A stretch of 64,000 nucleotides of DNA from Luteimonas terrae (GTDB lineage Bacteria; Pseudomonadota; Gammaproteobacteria; Xanthomonadales; Xanthomonadaceae), in NCBI RefSeq assembly GCF_004358165.1, contig NZ_SMTG01000006.1:1-64000 (forward strand), read 5' to 3'. Shown one piece after another: positions 24,143 through 32,409 of the stretch (its first letter is position 1; each line of letters opens with the position of its first letter). Below the pieces are notes generated by a model that worked only from the letters and a program-made list of their open reading frames with translations, was not told the origin of the DNA and ran no database searches. The translations under genes and the position numbers were made by a program.

Positions 24143-25761
24143 CAGGAATTCTCCGGGGTCTGCTGCGTGGGGTCGGCCAGCGCCATGCGCGACGCCGGGC
24201 GGCGGGCCCAGGTCAGCGAGTACAGGTCGTGGCGGCGGTCGTTGAGGTTCTGCACGGTGCCGTCGTTGCGGGCGACGACGAGATCGTTGAGGCGCAGGTC
24301 GGCGAACGCCACCTGCTCGACGTTCGGCGTGGTGTCGGCGGCGACGCCGTCACGCGCGAACGGGAAATCGCAGGGCGTGAGGATGCAGCTCTGCGCGTAC
24401 TGGATGTCGAAGTTGTTGACGCCCGGCAGGTTGCCGACGTTGCCCGACAGCACGACGTAGCACTGGTTCTCCACCGCGCGCGCCTGCGAGCAGTAGCGCA
24501 CGCGCAGATAGCCTTCGCGGGTGTCGGTGCAGAACGGCACGAACAGGATCATCGCGCCCTGGTCGACGAGGTGACGCCCGAGTTCGGGGAACTCGCTGTC
24601 GTAGCAGATCATGACGCCGATCGGACCGCAGTCGGTCATGATCGCCTGCGCGCTGTCGCCGCCGCCGATGCCCCACCAGGTGCGCTCGTTGGGCGTTGGA
24701 TGCAGCTTGTCGCGGGTGTGCAGCGAGCCGTCGCGCAGGGCGACGTAGCAGATGTTGCGCACCTTGCCGTCGGCGTCGTTGCTGGTCCGCGTGGGATGCG
24801 AGCCGCCGATGATGTTGATGTTGTGGCGCACCGCCAGTTCGCACAGCAGCTGTGCGAAGCGCTCGGTGTAGCCGGTCAGCGCGAGCAGCGAATCGACCGG
24901 CGACAGCGGTTTGTTCTCCACCGACAGCAGCTGCAGCGTGAACAGTTCGGGGAACACCACGAAGTCGGCGCGGTAGTCGGCGGCGATGTCGACGAAATAT
25001 TCGACCTGCGTGGCGAATTCCTCGAACGAGGCCACGCGGCGCTGCTGATACTGCACCGTCGCCACGCGCACCGAATCGGGCAGCGGACGCTGGGTGCCAC
25101 GCGTGGTCGCGTTGGCGTCGATCTTGGGATTGCGCCAGACCAGATGCGCGGCGTAACCGGCGGACTCGAGATCCTGCGGCAGATAGCCCGGCAGGACGCC
25201 GATCAATTCGAACCCGTTGCGCAGCTGGAAGCTCAGCGCGCGATCGCGCACGCGGCCCGCCCGCACGTCCTCGACATAGGCGCGCACGTCGCCGCGATAG
25301 CGCTTGGCACGACGCGAGAAGCCCGGCAAGCGGCCACCGAAGACGATGCCCTTCAGGCCGAGGTCCTGGCACAGCCGCTTGCGCAGCTCGTACATGCGCC
25401 GGCCGATGCGCAGGCCGCGGTGCGCCGGATCGACGCAGACTTCCATGCCGTAGAGCCAGTCGCCGGTCGACAGATGCCGCGAGGCGTAACCGCCGCCGGA
25501 GATCTCCTGCCAGCGGTGCGGAGACATCGCCGCACGCTCGTCGATGCGGAACGTCGCGCAATAACCCACCGCGGCATCGTCGTAGAACGCGACGAACACG
25601 CCCTGCGGGAACTGCGCGATCTGCCCGTTGAGCATCTCGGCGGTGTAGCCGTTGTCGCGCCCGTAGATGCGCTCGCTGAGCGCGACGATCGCCGGGATGT
25701 CGGCGATGCCGGCATGGCGCAACGTCAGCCGCGCCCGCTCGCGCGTGGACGTTTCGGTCAT
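24142..25761 (-). CDS. GNAT acetyltransferase / carbon-nitrogen hydrolase fusion
   Basis: This 539-residue cytoplasmic protein fuses an N-terminal GNAT domain (about 10-195, with [20 protein letters not shown] as the acetyl-CoA loop) to a C-terminal nitrilase-superfamily domain (about 230-520). The nitrilase catalytic triad is visible: Glu in [11 protein letters not shown], Lys in [11 protein letters not shown], Cys in [11 protein letters not shown]. The reaction is unknown; the superfamily includes amidases that repair or recycle small amides. It lies between aceF and lpdA and is translationally coupled to lpdA, so a link to acyl-CoA or lipoyl metabolism is suggested by context only. Confidence 0.88.
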   Translation of the reverse strand: MTETSTRERARLTLRHAGIADIPAIVALSERIYGRDNGYTAEMLNGQIAQFPQGVFVAFYDDAAVGYCATFRIDERAAMSPHRWQEISGGGYASRHLSTGDWLYGMEVCVDPAHRGLRIGRRMYELRKRLCQDLGLKGIVFGGRLPGFSRRAKRYRGDVRAYVEDVRAGRVRDRALSFQLRNGFELIGVLPGYLPQDLESAGYAAHLVWRNPKIDANATTRGTQRPLPDSVRVATVQYQQRRVASFEEFATQVEYFVDIAADYRADFVVFPELFTLQLLSVENKPLSPVDSLLALTGYTERFAQLLCELAVRHNINIIGGSHPTRTSNDADGKVRNICYVALRDGSLHTRDKLHPTPNERTWWGIGGGDSAQAIMTDCGPIGVMICYDSEFPELGRHLVDQGAMILFVPFCTDTREGYLRVRYCSQARAVENQCYVVLSGNVGNLPGVNNFDIQYAQSCILTPCDFPFARDGVAADTTPNVEQVAFADLRLNDLVVARNDGTVQNLNDRRHDLYSLTWARRPASRMALADPTQQTPENS

Positions 25762-25780
25762 GCCGGCGACCTTTCGTTTT

Positions 25781-25921
25781 GAACCCGCTCAATGTCCGTC
25801 GCGAGCGCAGCCAGGTGACGCGTGGCGGAGCGCAGGAGGCGCAGCGTACGCGTGGTACGTGAGCACTCCGAGCACCGCACGCGCGTCAGATGGCAAGCGC
25901 AGCAGGACATTGCGCGGGTTC
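25781..25921. repeat. MITE-like element with terminal inverted repeats, family C (copy 1)
   Basis: This 141-bp element begins GAACCCGCTCAATGTCC and ends GGACATTGCGCGGGTTC, a 17-bp terminal inverted repeat with one mismatch. Its core holds GGAGCGCAGGAGGCGCAGCG and GGTACGTGAGCA. It lies between aceF and the GNAT/nitrilase gene; its right end touches the aceF stop codon (25922) with no gap. A longer copy is at 56037-56288. No transposase is present. Confidence 0.85.
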
Positions 25922-27670
25922 TTACAGCAGCACCCGGCGCATGTCGCCGAGCAGCTGCGCCAGCGTCGCGGTGAAGCGCGCCGCGGCGGCGCCGTCGATG
26001 ACGCGGTGATCATAGGACAGCGACAGCGGCAGGGTCAGGCGCGGCTGGAAGACCTTGCCGTCCCAGACCGGCTTCATCGCCGACTTCGACACGCCGAGGA
26101 TCGCGACTTCCGGTGCGTTGACGATCGGCGTGAAACTGGTGCCGCCGATGCCGCCGAGCGAGCTGATCGAGAAGCAGCCACCCTGCATGTCGGCCGGGCC
26201 GAGCTTGCCGTCGCGCGCCTTCTTCGCCAGCGCCGACAACTCCTGCGAGATCTCCAGCACGCCCTTCTTGTCGGCATCGCGGATGACCGGGACGACCAGA
26301 CCGTTGGGCGTGTCGGCGGCGAAGCCGATGTGGAAGTACTTCTTGAGCGTGAGGGTCTCGCCGCTCGCGTCGAGCGAGCTGTTGAAGCGCGGGTACTGCT
26401 TGAGCACCGCGACCGAGGCCTTGATCAGGAAGGCGAGCATGGTCAGCTTGATGCCGGACTTCTCGTTTTCCTTGTTGAGCTGCACGCGCAGCGCTTCGAG
26501 GTCGGTGATGTCGGCATCGTCGTGTTGCGTGACGTGCGGGATCATCGCCCAGTTGCGTGCGAGATTCGCGGCCGAGATCTTCTGGATGCGGCCCAGTTCC
26601 TGGACCTCGACCTCGCCGAACTTGGCGAAGTCGACCTTCGGCCACGGCAGCAGGTTGAGGCCGCCACCAGCCGCCGCCGGCGCACCGGCGGCCTGCTTGG
26701 CACCGCCGCCCTGCGCCAATCCGCCTTGGAGCAAGCCCTTGACGAAGGACTGCACGTCCTCGCGCACGATGCGGCCACCCTTGGCGCTGCCCTTGAGCTG
26801 CAGCAGGTCCACACCGAGCTCGCGTGCGAACAGGCGCACCGCGGGACTGGCGTAAGGCACCTTGTCGGGCAGGATGGCGTCGGCTTCGAACCGCACCGGC
26901 GGATTGCCGGCACCGGCCGGGCGATGCTCCATCGACGCCTGCGCGATCGGATCGGCCTTGGCCTGCGGCGCGACCGGCTCGACGGCGACGTCGTCCTTCG
27001 GCTTGGCCGGCGCGGCCTCAGGTTCCGGTGCGGACCTGGCGCTGCCGCCGGCGGCTTCGATGATCGCGACCACGCTGCCTTCCGACAGGGTGTCACCGAC
27101 CTTGACCTTGAGTTCCTTGATGACGCCGGCGACCGCGGCCGGCACTTCCATCGTGGCCTTGTCCGACTCGAGCGTGATCAGGCCCTGGTCCTGTTCGACC
27201 GTGTCGCCGACCGACACCAGCACCTCGATCACCGGCACGTCGTCGTAGCCGCCGATGTCGGGGACCTTCGATTCCTGCGCGCCACCGCCAGCCGACGACG
27301 CCTTCGGCGCTTCGGTCTTCGCGGCAGGTGCGGCCGTCTCGGCCGCCGGCTTCCCGGCAGCGGGCGTGTCGGCCTTTGCCGGTGCGTCCGCCTTGGCGGG
27401 CGCCGCGGGGGCGTCGGCCTTGGCCGCGCCTTCGGCTTCGATGATCGCGACCACGCTGCCTTCCGACAGGGCGTCGCCCACCTTGACCTTCAGTTCCTTG
27501 ACCACGCCGGCCACCGACGACGGCACTTCCATCGTGGCCTTGTCCGATTCCAGCGTCACCAGCCCCTGATCGACCGACACCGTATCGCCAACGGCGACCA
27601 GCACCTCGATCACCGGGACATCGTCAAACCCGCCAATGTCGGGAACGCGTGCTTCTATCAGGTCGGCCAT
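25922..27670 (-). CDS. aceF: Pyruvate dehydrogenase E2, dihydrolipoyllysine acetyltransferase
   Basis: This 582-residue core enzyme of the pyruvate dehydrogenase complex transfers acetyl groups to CoA. Two lipoyl domains carry K44 and K171, each in [10 protein letters not shown], joined by Ala/Pro/Lys-rich linkers. A peripheral-subunit-binding domain follows at about 287-325 (YASPAVRLFARELGVDLLQL), then the catalytic domain ending in DHRVIDGAAAARF with catalytic H555 and D559. A GGAGGG ribosome site precedes the ATG. The E1 gene (aceE) is not in the window. The gene leads a minus-strand group with the nitrilase fusion and lpdA. Confidence 0.96.
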   Translation of the reverse strand: MADLIEARVPDIGGFDDVPVIEVLVAVGDTVSVDQGLVTLESDKATMEVPSSVAGVVKELKVKVGDALSEGSVVAIIEAEGAAKADAPAAPAKADAPAKADTPAAGKPAAETAAPAAKTEAPKASSAGGGAQESKVPDIGGYDDVPVIEVLVSVGDTVEQDQGLITLESDKATMEVPAAVAGVIKELKVKVGDTLSEGSVVAIIEAAGGSARSAPEPEAAPAKPKDDVAVEPVAPQAKADPIAQASMEHRPAGAGNPPVRFEADAILPDKVPYASPAVRLFARELGVDLLQLKGSAKGGRIVREDVQSFVKGLLQGGLAQGGGAKQAAGAPAAAGGGLNLLPWPKVDFAKFGEVEVQELGRIQKISAANLARNWAMIPHVTQHDDADITDLEALRVQLNKENEKSGIKLTMLAFLIKASVAVLKQYPRFNSSLDASGETLTLKKYFHIGFAADTPNGLVVPVIRDADKKGVLEISQELSALAKKARDGKLGPADMQGGCFSISSLGGIGGTSFTPIVNAPEVAILGVSKSAMKPVWDGKVFQPRLTLPLSLSYDHRVIDGAAAARFTATLAQLLGDMRRVLL

Positions 27671-27699
27671 GCGGCCCTCCGGGCATCTCGTGACCGGCT

Positions 27700-27728
27700 A
27701 TTGTGGCGCCCCGCTCCGTCCGCGCCAA
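27700..27728 (-). promoter_or_regulatory. Possible aceF promoter
   Basis: On the minus strand TTGGCG (27728-27723) and CACAAT (27705-27700) are 17 bases apart. The implied transcript start near 27693 gives a leader of about 23 bases containing GGAGGG before the aceF ATG. Each box matches consensus at four or five of six positions. Confidence 0.38.
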
Positions 27729-27947
27729 CTGTTACGTGGCGTACGGAAGCGCATCGTGGCGCCGATCGGGCGCGTCGGCGACCACTGCACGCACACGACA
27801 CCTCCACCAGTCGCACAGCGCGGAACACAGCGTCGCAATGCGTGCATTCGAGTGGCGTACAGCACCTGCGATGCCGTTGACAGGTGCGCGTTTCGCGCCA
27901 CTGGCGTCTCTGCGCTGAACGCGCGATCCGGGTTCCCGAAGAACGCG

Positions 27948-27968
27948 TGAAGCGTTGGAAACGCTTCA
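27948..27968. promoter_or_regulatory. 21-bp palindrome, candidate operator
   Basis: TGAAGCGT-TGGAA-ACGCTTCA is a perfect 8-bp inverted repeat with a 5-base spacer, 155 bases ahead of the OmpW-like gene. Neither side has a T tract, so it is not an ordinary terminator. The half-site resembles LacI/GalR-type operators, but no such regulator is in the window. Confidence 0.4.
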
Positions 27969-28122
27969 GAAATCGCCAATCGCCGATTCAGGATGCGATT
28001 GCCAGCATGGCCCCGCCTTCCCGCAGAGGAAGGTCGCAGCGCCGCCTCCCGCACGCCGCGATAGGCCAAGACCGCCGGGCACTTCCACTTGCCCGGCTTC
28101 CAGAAGAAGAAGGAGTCACCCC

Positions 28123-28755
28123 ATGCTGAAGTCCAACAAGCGCGTCCTTGCTCTCGCCACCCTGGCCAGCTTTGCCCTGTCGTCCGCCGCCTTCGCGCAG
28201 GACAGTGGCGATACCGCGTCGGGCAAGCGTTTCTCGGTCGTCGGCGGTGCCACCCTGCTGCAGCCGACCAAGCACAGCGCCAACGACGGCATCGAAGTCG
28301 ATGGCGGCCCGGCGCCCACCGCATCGGTGTCGTACAACTTCACCGACAACATCAGCGCCGAACTCTGGGGCGCGCTCGATACCTTCGACCATCGTGTCAA
28401 GGGCAACGCCGGCAAGATCGGCACCGTCGAGTCGCAGCCCATTGCGCTGAGCGGCCAGTACCACTTCGGCCAGGCCGACAACACCTTCCGTCCGTTCGTC
28501 GGTCTGGGCTACCACCAGTCCAACATCAGCGGTGAAGACCTCAATCCGGGTGGCGACCACGTCAGCCTGAGCACGCCGAAGGGCGCGATCGGCACTGTCG
28601 GCGTAGACATGAACATCACCCCGACCTGGTTCGCCCGTGCCGATGCGCGCTACCTGCGCAGCCGTGCGGACATCAACCAGGCAGGCGCGTCGACCGGTCA
28701 GGAGCTCAAGCTCGACCCGTGGACCGTCGGTGTCGGCATCGGCGCACGCTTCTGA
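28123..28755 (+). CDS. OmpW-family outer-membrane protein
   Basis: This 210-residue protein has a signal peptide (LALATLASFALSSAAFAQ) and a small eight-stranded barrel ending in phenylalanine (TVGVGIGARF). Features such as ATLLQPTKHSAN near the N-terminus, PTASVSYNFTDNISAELWGA and RPFVGLGYHQSNIS fit OmpW, a barrel thought to pass small hydrophobic molecules. The start at 28123 is fixed by the AAGAAGGAG ribosome site. An intrinsic terminator follows, so it is probably transcribed alone. Confidence 0.88.
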   Translation: MLKSNKRVLALATLASFALSSAAFAQDSGDTASGKRFSVVGGATLLQPTKHSANDGIEVDGGPAPTASVSYNFTDNISAELWGALDTFDHRVKGNAGKIGTVESQPIALSGQYHFGQADNTFRPFVGLGYHQSNISGEDLNPGGDHVSLSTPKGAIGTVGVDMNITPTWFARADARYLRSRADINQAGASTGQELKLDPWTVGVGIGARF

Positions 28756-28784
28756 GTCCTCTCTCTCCCCAGAGTCGTGCCCAG

Positions 28785-28812
28785 CGGCCCCGCCTCGTGC
28801 GGGGCCGTTTTT
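28785..28812 (+). terminator. Terminator of the OmpW-like gene
   Basis: CGGCCCCGC and GCGGGGCCG form a perfect 9-bp stem around a CTCGT loop, followed by TTTTT, 30 bases after the stop codon. Confidence 0.92.
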
Positions 28813-28881
28813 GTATGGGAGGGGCGAGACGTCGCCATCCCGTATCGGCGCGCTCCGACTTGGACGATCGCAGCTGGCCTT

Positions 28882-29418
28882 CTAGAGCCAGCGCCCCAGC
28901 CGCCACTGCAGCAGCACGGCATACATCGCGTGGTAGCCGACGACCAGACCGGCAACGGCGAACAATCCGGCCGGCTCACCCAACGGCCCCCAGGCCGCGA
29001 GCGCGGCATGATCGCCACGCATGCGCTCCCAGGCCTGCCAGATGCCGGCGAACACGCGCGCCACCACGACCAGCGTCAGCGCCAGCACCAGCCAGCGGTT
29101 GGGCGTGTACCAGACCTGGCCCGGACGATGTTCGACCCGCGTCAGCGCCCAGCCCAGCCCGCCGAGCACCAGCCCACCCAGCACGCCGAGCGCTGCGTAC
29201 GGAAATGCATGGACGACGAAGAGCTGCGCGATGCCCATGCCTGCGAGGAACAGCAGTGCCGACGCCGGAATCAGCCAGGCGTTGAGCCGCGTCAGCCAGC
29301 GCAGCGGGCGACGGCGCGAGGTGCCGACGCGGTAGCGGTTCCACAGCGCCAGCGGCCACAGCAGGAGCAGCAGCGCGAACACCAGCAACAGGACGACGGC
29401 AAGCAGCAGAAGGGGCAT
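28882..29418 (-). CDS. Multi-pass membrane protein of unknown function
   Basis: This 178-residue protein has about five hydrophobic helices, beginning MPLLLLAVVLLLVFALLLLLW. A basic loop (RYRVGTSRRRPLRWLTRL) follows the first helix. It may belong to the DUF1453/CcdC-like group, but the match is from memory and weak. The start is the ATG at 29418; residues further upstream in the frame are Arg/Ser-rich and look non-coding. It lies 76 bases downstream of the EamA transporter gene on the same strand and may be co-transcribed with it. Confidence 0.65.
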   Translation of the reverse strand: MPLLLLAVVLLLVFALLLLLWPLALWNRYRVGTSRRRPLRWLTRLNAWLIPASALLFLAGMGIAQLFVVHAFPYAALGVLGGLVLGGLGWALTRVEHRPGQVWYTPNRWLVLALTLVVVARVFAGIWQAWERMRGDHAALAAWGPLGEPAGLFAVAGLVVGYHAMYAVLLQWRLGRWL

Positions 29419-29494
29419 GGACGTTTCGCGATACGCAGCGAGCGGAAGCCCGCATGATCGGCGATCGCGCGCGCCGCGGCGATGAAAGGCTGCG

Positions 29495-30424
29495 CTATGG
29501 CCGTGGCGTCCCGTCGAGCCGCTTGACCTCGGAATCGACGGTGCCGGCGTCCGACAGCACCTTCTCACGCCGGAACATGTACAGCCCGCTGGCGACGATG
29601 ATGCCCGCGCCGAGCCACGTCATGCCGTCGGGCAACACCTGCCAGACGAACAGATCCAGCAGCACCACCCAGACCAGCGCGGTGTATTCGAGCGGCGCAA
29701 CCTGGCTGGCCTCGCCCAGGCGAAACGCATGCGTCAGACCGACCTGTCCCAGCGCACCGGTCACACCGATCAGCGCGAGCACCCACCAGTGCTCGCGCTG
29801 CAGCGGCTGCCAGTCCGGCAGCGCCAAGGCGCCGGCGAACACCGCCATCAGCACCAGGAACCAGAACACCAGCGCCTCGGGGCTGTCGCGCTGCGCGAGC
29901 TTGCGCACCGTCACCGACGCGATTGCGTAGCACAGCGCCCCGCCGACGACGGCCAGACCCGCCAGCGTCGCCATGCCCTCCCCGGTCGGGCGCAGCACCA
30001 CCAGCACGCCGACCACGCCGAGCCCGATCGCCGTCCAGCGCCGCGGCCCCACCTTCTCGCCCAGCAGCGGCACCGCCAGCGCGGTCACCATCAGCGGCGA
30101 CACGAAGACGATGGCGTAGGCCGTCGACAGCGGCATGCGCGCCAGGCCGTAGACGAAGCCGGCGATCATGCCCACGCCCAGCACGCCACGCAGCAGATGC
30201 AGCGGCCAGTGGATGCGCAGCAGCGTGCCCGCGCGTCCGCGCAGCAGCAGCCAGCCGACGATCAGCGGCAACGTCGCCAAACTGCGGAACGTCGCGACCT
30301 GGAACGCCGAGTAATCGTTGGCGATCCACTTCATGCCCGCGTCCATGCCGGCGAACGCCAGCACGGCGAACAGCATCCACAGCGCGGCGGCGCGGGCGTT
30401 GGTCGGAGCGGCGGAAGCGGACAT
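29495..30424 (-). CDS. EamA-family (DMT) metabolite transporter
   Basis: This roughly 309-residue inner-membrane protein has ten hydrophobic helices in two EamA repeats (about 12-140 and 155-290). It shows the family features FAGMDAGMKWIANDYSAFQV, RMPLSTAYAIVFVSPLMV and EYTALVWVVLLDLFVW. DMT-superfamily members export or import amino acids, nucleotides or other small metabolites; the substrate cannot be read. The start was set at MSASAAPTNARAA (30424), but an ATG 14 codons upstream is possible. Confidence 0.85.
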   Translation of the reverse strand: MSASAAPTNARAAALWMLFAVLAFAGMDAGMKWIANDYSAFQVATFRSLATLPLIVGWLLLRGRAGTLLRIHWPLHLLRGVLGVGMIAGFVYGLARMPLSTAYAIVFVSPLMVTALAVPLLGEKVGPRRWTAIGLGVVGVLVVLRPTGEGMATLAGLAVVGGALCYAIASVTVRKLAQRDSPEALVFWFLVLMAVFAGALALPDWQPLQREHWWVLALIGVTGALGQVGLTHAFRLGEASQVAPLEYTALVWVVLLDLFVWQVLPDGMTWLGAGIIVASGLYMFRREKVLSDAGTVDSEVKRLDGTPRP

Positions 30425-30736
30425 GAGGGCGGGCAATGCGGAAAATCGGGACGCGCATCCTCGCATGGACGCCGATCGCAGGCAGCCGAGTGGCTCGCGA
30501 CGACGTTGCGCATCCAGAGCCCTCCCCGCATCTCGGGGGGAGGGTTGGGTGGGGGCGAATCGTCAGGCCTCGTGAGCGCCCGACTCACGCATTCGAGATC
30601 GCTTGAAGCCCGTCCTCTGACGGCCGGAATGTTCGCCCCCATCCCATCTTTCCCCCGCAAGCAGGGGAGGAGTCGATCAAGGCACCTCTTGGCATTACCG
30701 ACGTGCGGTGCTCAAGCGCAGCACCGGGACGCGCAC
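30425..30736. other. Intergenic region with a dyad repeat
   Basis: The 312 bases between the EamA gene and the alcohol dehydrogenase contain no gene. Most of the space is taken by a family D repeat pair (30520-30673). The rest shows no clear promoter. Confidence 0.6.
30520..30673. repeat. Dyad repeat pair, family D
   Basis: The left arm (30520-30559) has CCCTCCCC...GGGGAGGG followed by TTGGGTGGGGGCGAA. The right arm (30632-30673) has TTCGCCCCCATCCCAT followed by TTTCCCCCGCAAGCAGGGG, so the arms are inverted copies about 70 bases apart. Each arm forms its own hairpin. This pattern resembles widespread intergenic repeats of Xanthomonadales; no second copy was noticed in the window. Confidence 0.7.
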
Positions 30737-31786
30737 TCAGCCCTTCAGCGTCGCCGTGTCGATGACGAAGCGGTAGCGGACGTCGCCTTTCAACATGCGC
30801 TCGTAGGCGGTGTTGATGTCGGCGATGTCGATGCGTTCGATCTCCGAGACGATGCCGTGCTCGGCGCAGAAATCCAGCATTTCCTGCGTCTCGCGGGTGC
30901 CACCGATCAGCGAACCGGTCAGGCGGCGGCGCTGCATGATCAGCGAGCCGGCGGCCACCGGCGCCGGCTGTTCCGGCACGCCGAGCAGGATCATCGTACC
31001 GTCGGTCTTGAGCAGCGACAGATAGGCGTTGTAGTCGTGCGGCGCGGACACGCTGTCGACGATGAAGTCGAAGGTCTTGGCCAGCGTCTTGAACGTCGCT
31101 TCGTCGCGCGTGGCGGCGAAATCGTGCGCGCCGAGCTTCAGCGCGTCCTCGCGCTTGGACTCCGAAGTGCTGAGCACGGTCACGCGCGCCCCCATCGCCA
31201 CGGCGAACTTCACCGCCATGTGGCCGAGGCCGCCGAGACCGACCACCGCCACCGCATCGCCCGCCTTGACGCCGAAGTGGCGCAGCGGCGAATACGTGGT
31301 GATGCCGGCGCACAGCAGCGGCGCGGCGGCATCGAGCGGCAGGGACTCCGGCACGCGCAACACGTAGGCCTGGTCGACGGTGATGCGGGTCGAGTAGCCG
31401 CCATAGGTCGGGGCGCTGCCGTCGCGCTCCATGGCGTTGTAGGTGCCGGTCATGCCTTCTTCGCAGAACTGCTCCTCGCCGCGGGCGCACTGCGGGCACT
31501 CGCGGCAGGAATCGACGAAGCAGCCGACGCCGACGGCGTCACCGACCTTGAACGCGGTGACGTTGGCGCCGACTTCGGCCACGTGGCCGACGATCTCGTG
31601 ACCGGGCACCATCGGGAAAATCGAGCCGCCCCACTCGTCGCGGACCTGGTGCAGGTCGGAATGGCAGACGCCGCAGAATGCGATGTCGATCAGCACATCG
31701 TCGGCGCCCGGCGCGCGACGCTGGATCGTGTGCGGCGCCAGCGGCGTGGTGGCGTCGGCGGCGGCGTAGGCGGGAGTGTCGAGCAT
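30737..31786 (-). CDS. Zinc-dependent NAD(P) alcohol dehydrogenase (YahK/CAD-like)
   Basis: This 349-residue enzyme of the medium-chain dehydrogenase family oxidises alcohols or reduces aldehydes. Catalytic zinc ligands lie in FCGVCHSDLHQ and VPGHEIVGH, the structural-zinc cysteines in CRECPQCARGEEQFC, and the cofactor motif is GLGGLGH. Sequence features such as TYGGYSTRITVDQAYVLRVPE fit the YahK/cinnamyl-alcohol group of broad aldehyde reductases. The frame stays open far upstream, across yajQ, but MLDTPAYAAADATTPL at 31786 gives the right length. It is divergent from yajQ. Confidence 0.92.
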   Translation of the reverse strand: MLDTPAYAAADATTPLAPHTIQRRAPGADDVLIDIAFCGVCHSDLHQVRDEWGGSIFPMVPGHEIVGHVAEVGANVTAFKVGDAVGVGCFVDSCRECPQCARGEEQFCEEGMTGTYNAMERDGSAPTYGGYSTRITVDQAYVLRVPESLPLDAAAPLLCAGITTYSPLRHFGVKAGDAVAVVGLGGLGHMAVKFAVAMGARVTVLSTSESKREDALKLGAHDFAATRDEATFKTLAKTFDFIVDSVSAPHDYNAYLSLLKTDGTMILLGVPEQPAPVAAGSLIMQRRRLTGSLIGGTRETQEMLDFCAEHGIVSEIERIDIADINTAYERMLKGDVRYRFVIDTATLKG

Positions 31787-31922
31787 GGCGAAGGTCTCGT
31801 CGGCGTGTACGGGATCGCCTAGTGTGCGCGCCGGACTGCGGCCCTGGCAGGGCAGCAGCGGAACAGCCCATACCACCGGTGCGGTACCCTGCGCGCCTTC
31901 GTCCCGCCAGCAGGTGCCCCGC

Positions 31923-32405
31923 ATGCCGTCCTTCGACATCATTTCGGAAGTCGATTCCCACGAACTGACCAACGCCGTCGACCAGGCCAACCGCGAGCTC
32001 ACCACGCGTTTCGACTTCAAGGGCGTGGACGCGAAGTTCGAGCTCGACGCGTCGACGATCAAGCAGTCGGCACCGAGCGACTTCCAGGTCCAGCAGATGA
32101 CCGAAATCCTCCGCCAGCGCCTCGCCGCGCGGAAGATCGACATCAAGTGCCTGGAGTTCGGCGACATCGAGACCAACCTCGCCGGCGCGCGCCAGACCGT
32201 GACCGTCAAACAGGGCATCGAGCGCGAACTGGCAAAGAAGATCCAGAACACGCTCAAGGAAGCCAAGCTCAAGGTCGACAGCCAGATCAACGGCGACAAG
32301 CTGCGCGTCAACGGCAAGAAGCGCGACGACCTGCAGGCCGCGATGGCGCTGCTGCGCGGGCAGGACTTCGAGCTGCCGCTGCAGTTCGACAACTTCCGCG
32401 ACTGA
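31923..32405 (+). CDS. yajQ: YajQ-family nucleotide-binding protein
   Basis: This 160-residue cytoplasmic protein has two ferredoxin-like halves and the family N-terminus MPSFDIISEVDSHELTNAVDQ. In Xanthomonas campestris a YajQ protein binds cyclic di-GMP and controls virulence gene transcription; the same role here is an inference. Length and end (LPLQFDNFRD) match the family exactly. The DUF1415 gene starts four bases after its stop, so the two are probably co-transcribed. Confidence 0.95.
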   Translation: MPSFDIISEVDSHELTNAVDQANRELTTRFDFKGVDAKFELDASTIKQSAPSDFQVQQMTEILRQRLAARKIDIKCLEFGDIETNLAGARQTVTVKQGIERELAKKIQNTLKEAKLKVDSQINGDKLRVNGKKRDDLQAAMALLRGQDFELPLQFDNFRD

Positions 32406-32409
32406 TCCG

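Larger units (their letters stand above)
27671..28122. other. Divergent intergenic region aceF / OmpW-like gene
   Basis: No convincing gene lies in these 452 bases; open frames here have poor codon use and cross the real starts. The left end holds the possible aceF promoter. A 21-bp perfect palindrome lies at 27948-27968, and a strong ribosome site (AAGAAGGAG) precedes the OmpW-like start. Confidence 0.55.

Noticed and set aside
22400-24460. Long open frame (686 codons) opposite lpdA
   Set aside because: Antisense shadow of lpdA with repetitive His/Arg/Asp-rich composition and no domain pattern.
25781-25921. Target-site duplication flanking the family C elements
   Set aside because: The bases on either side of both copies do not match convincingly, so I cannot claim a transposition footprint.
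25667-27880. Long open frame (737 codons) opposite aceF
   Set aside because: Antisense shadow of aceF; apparent internal repeats only reflect the duplicated lipoyl domains.
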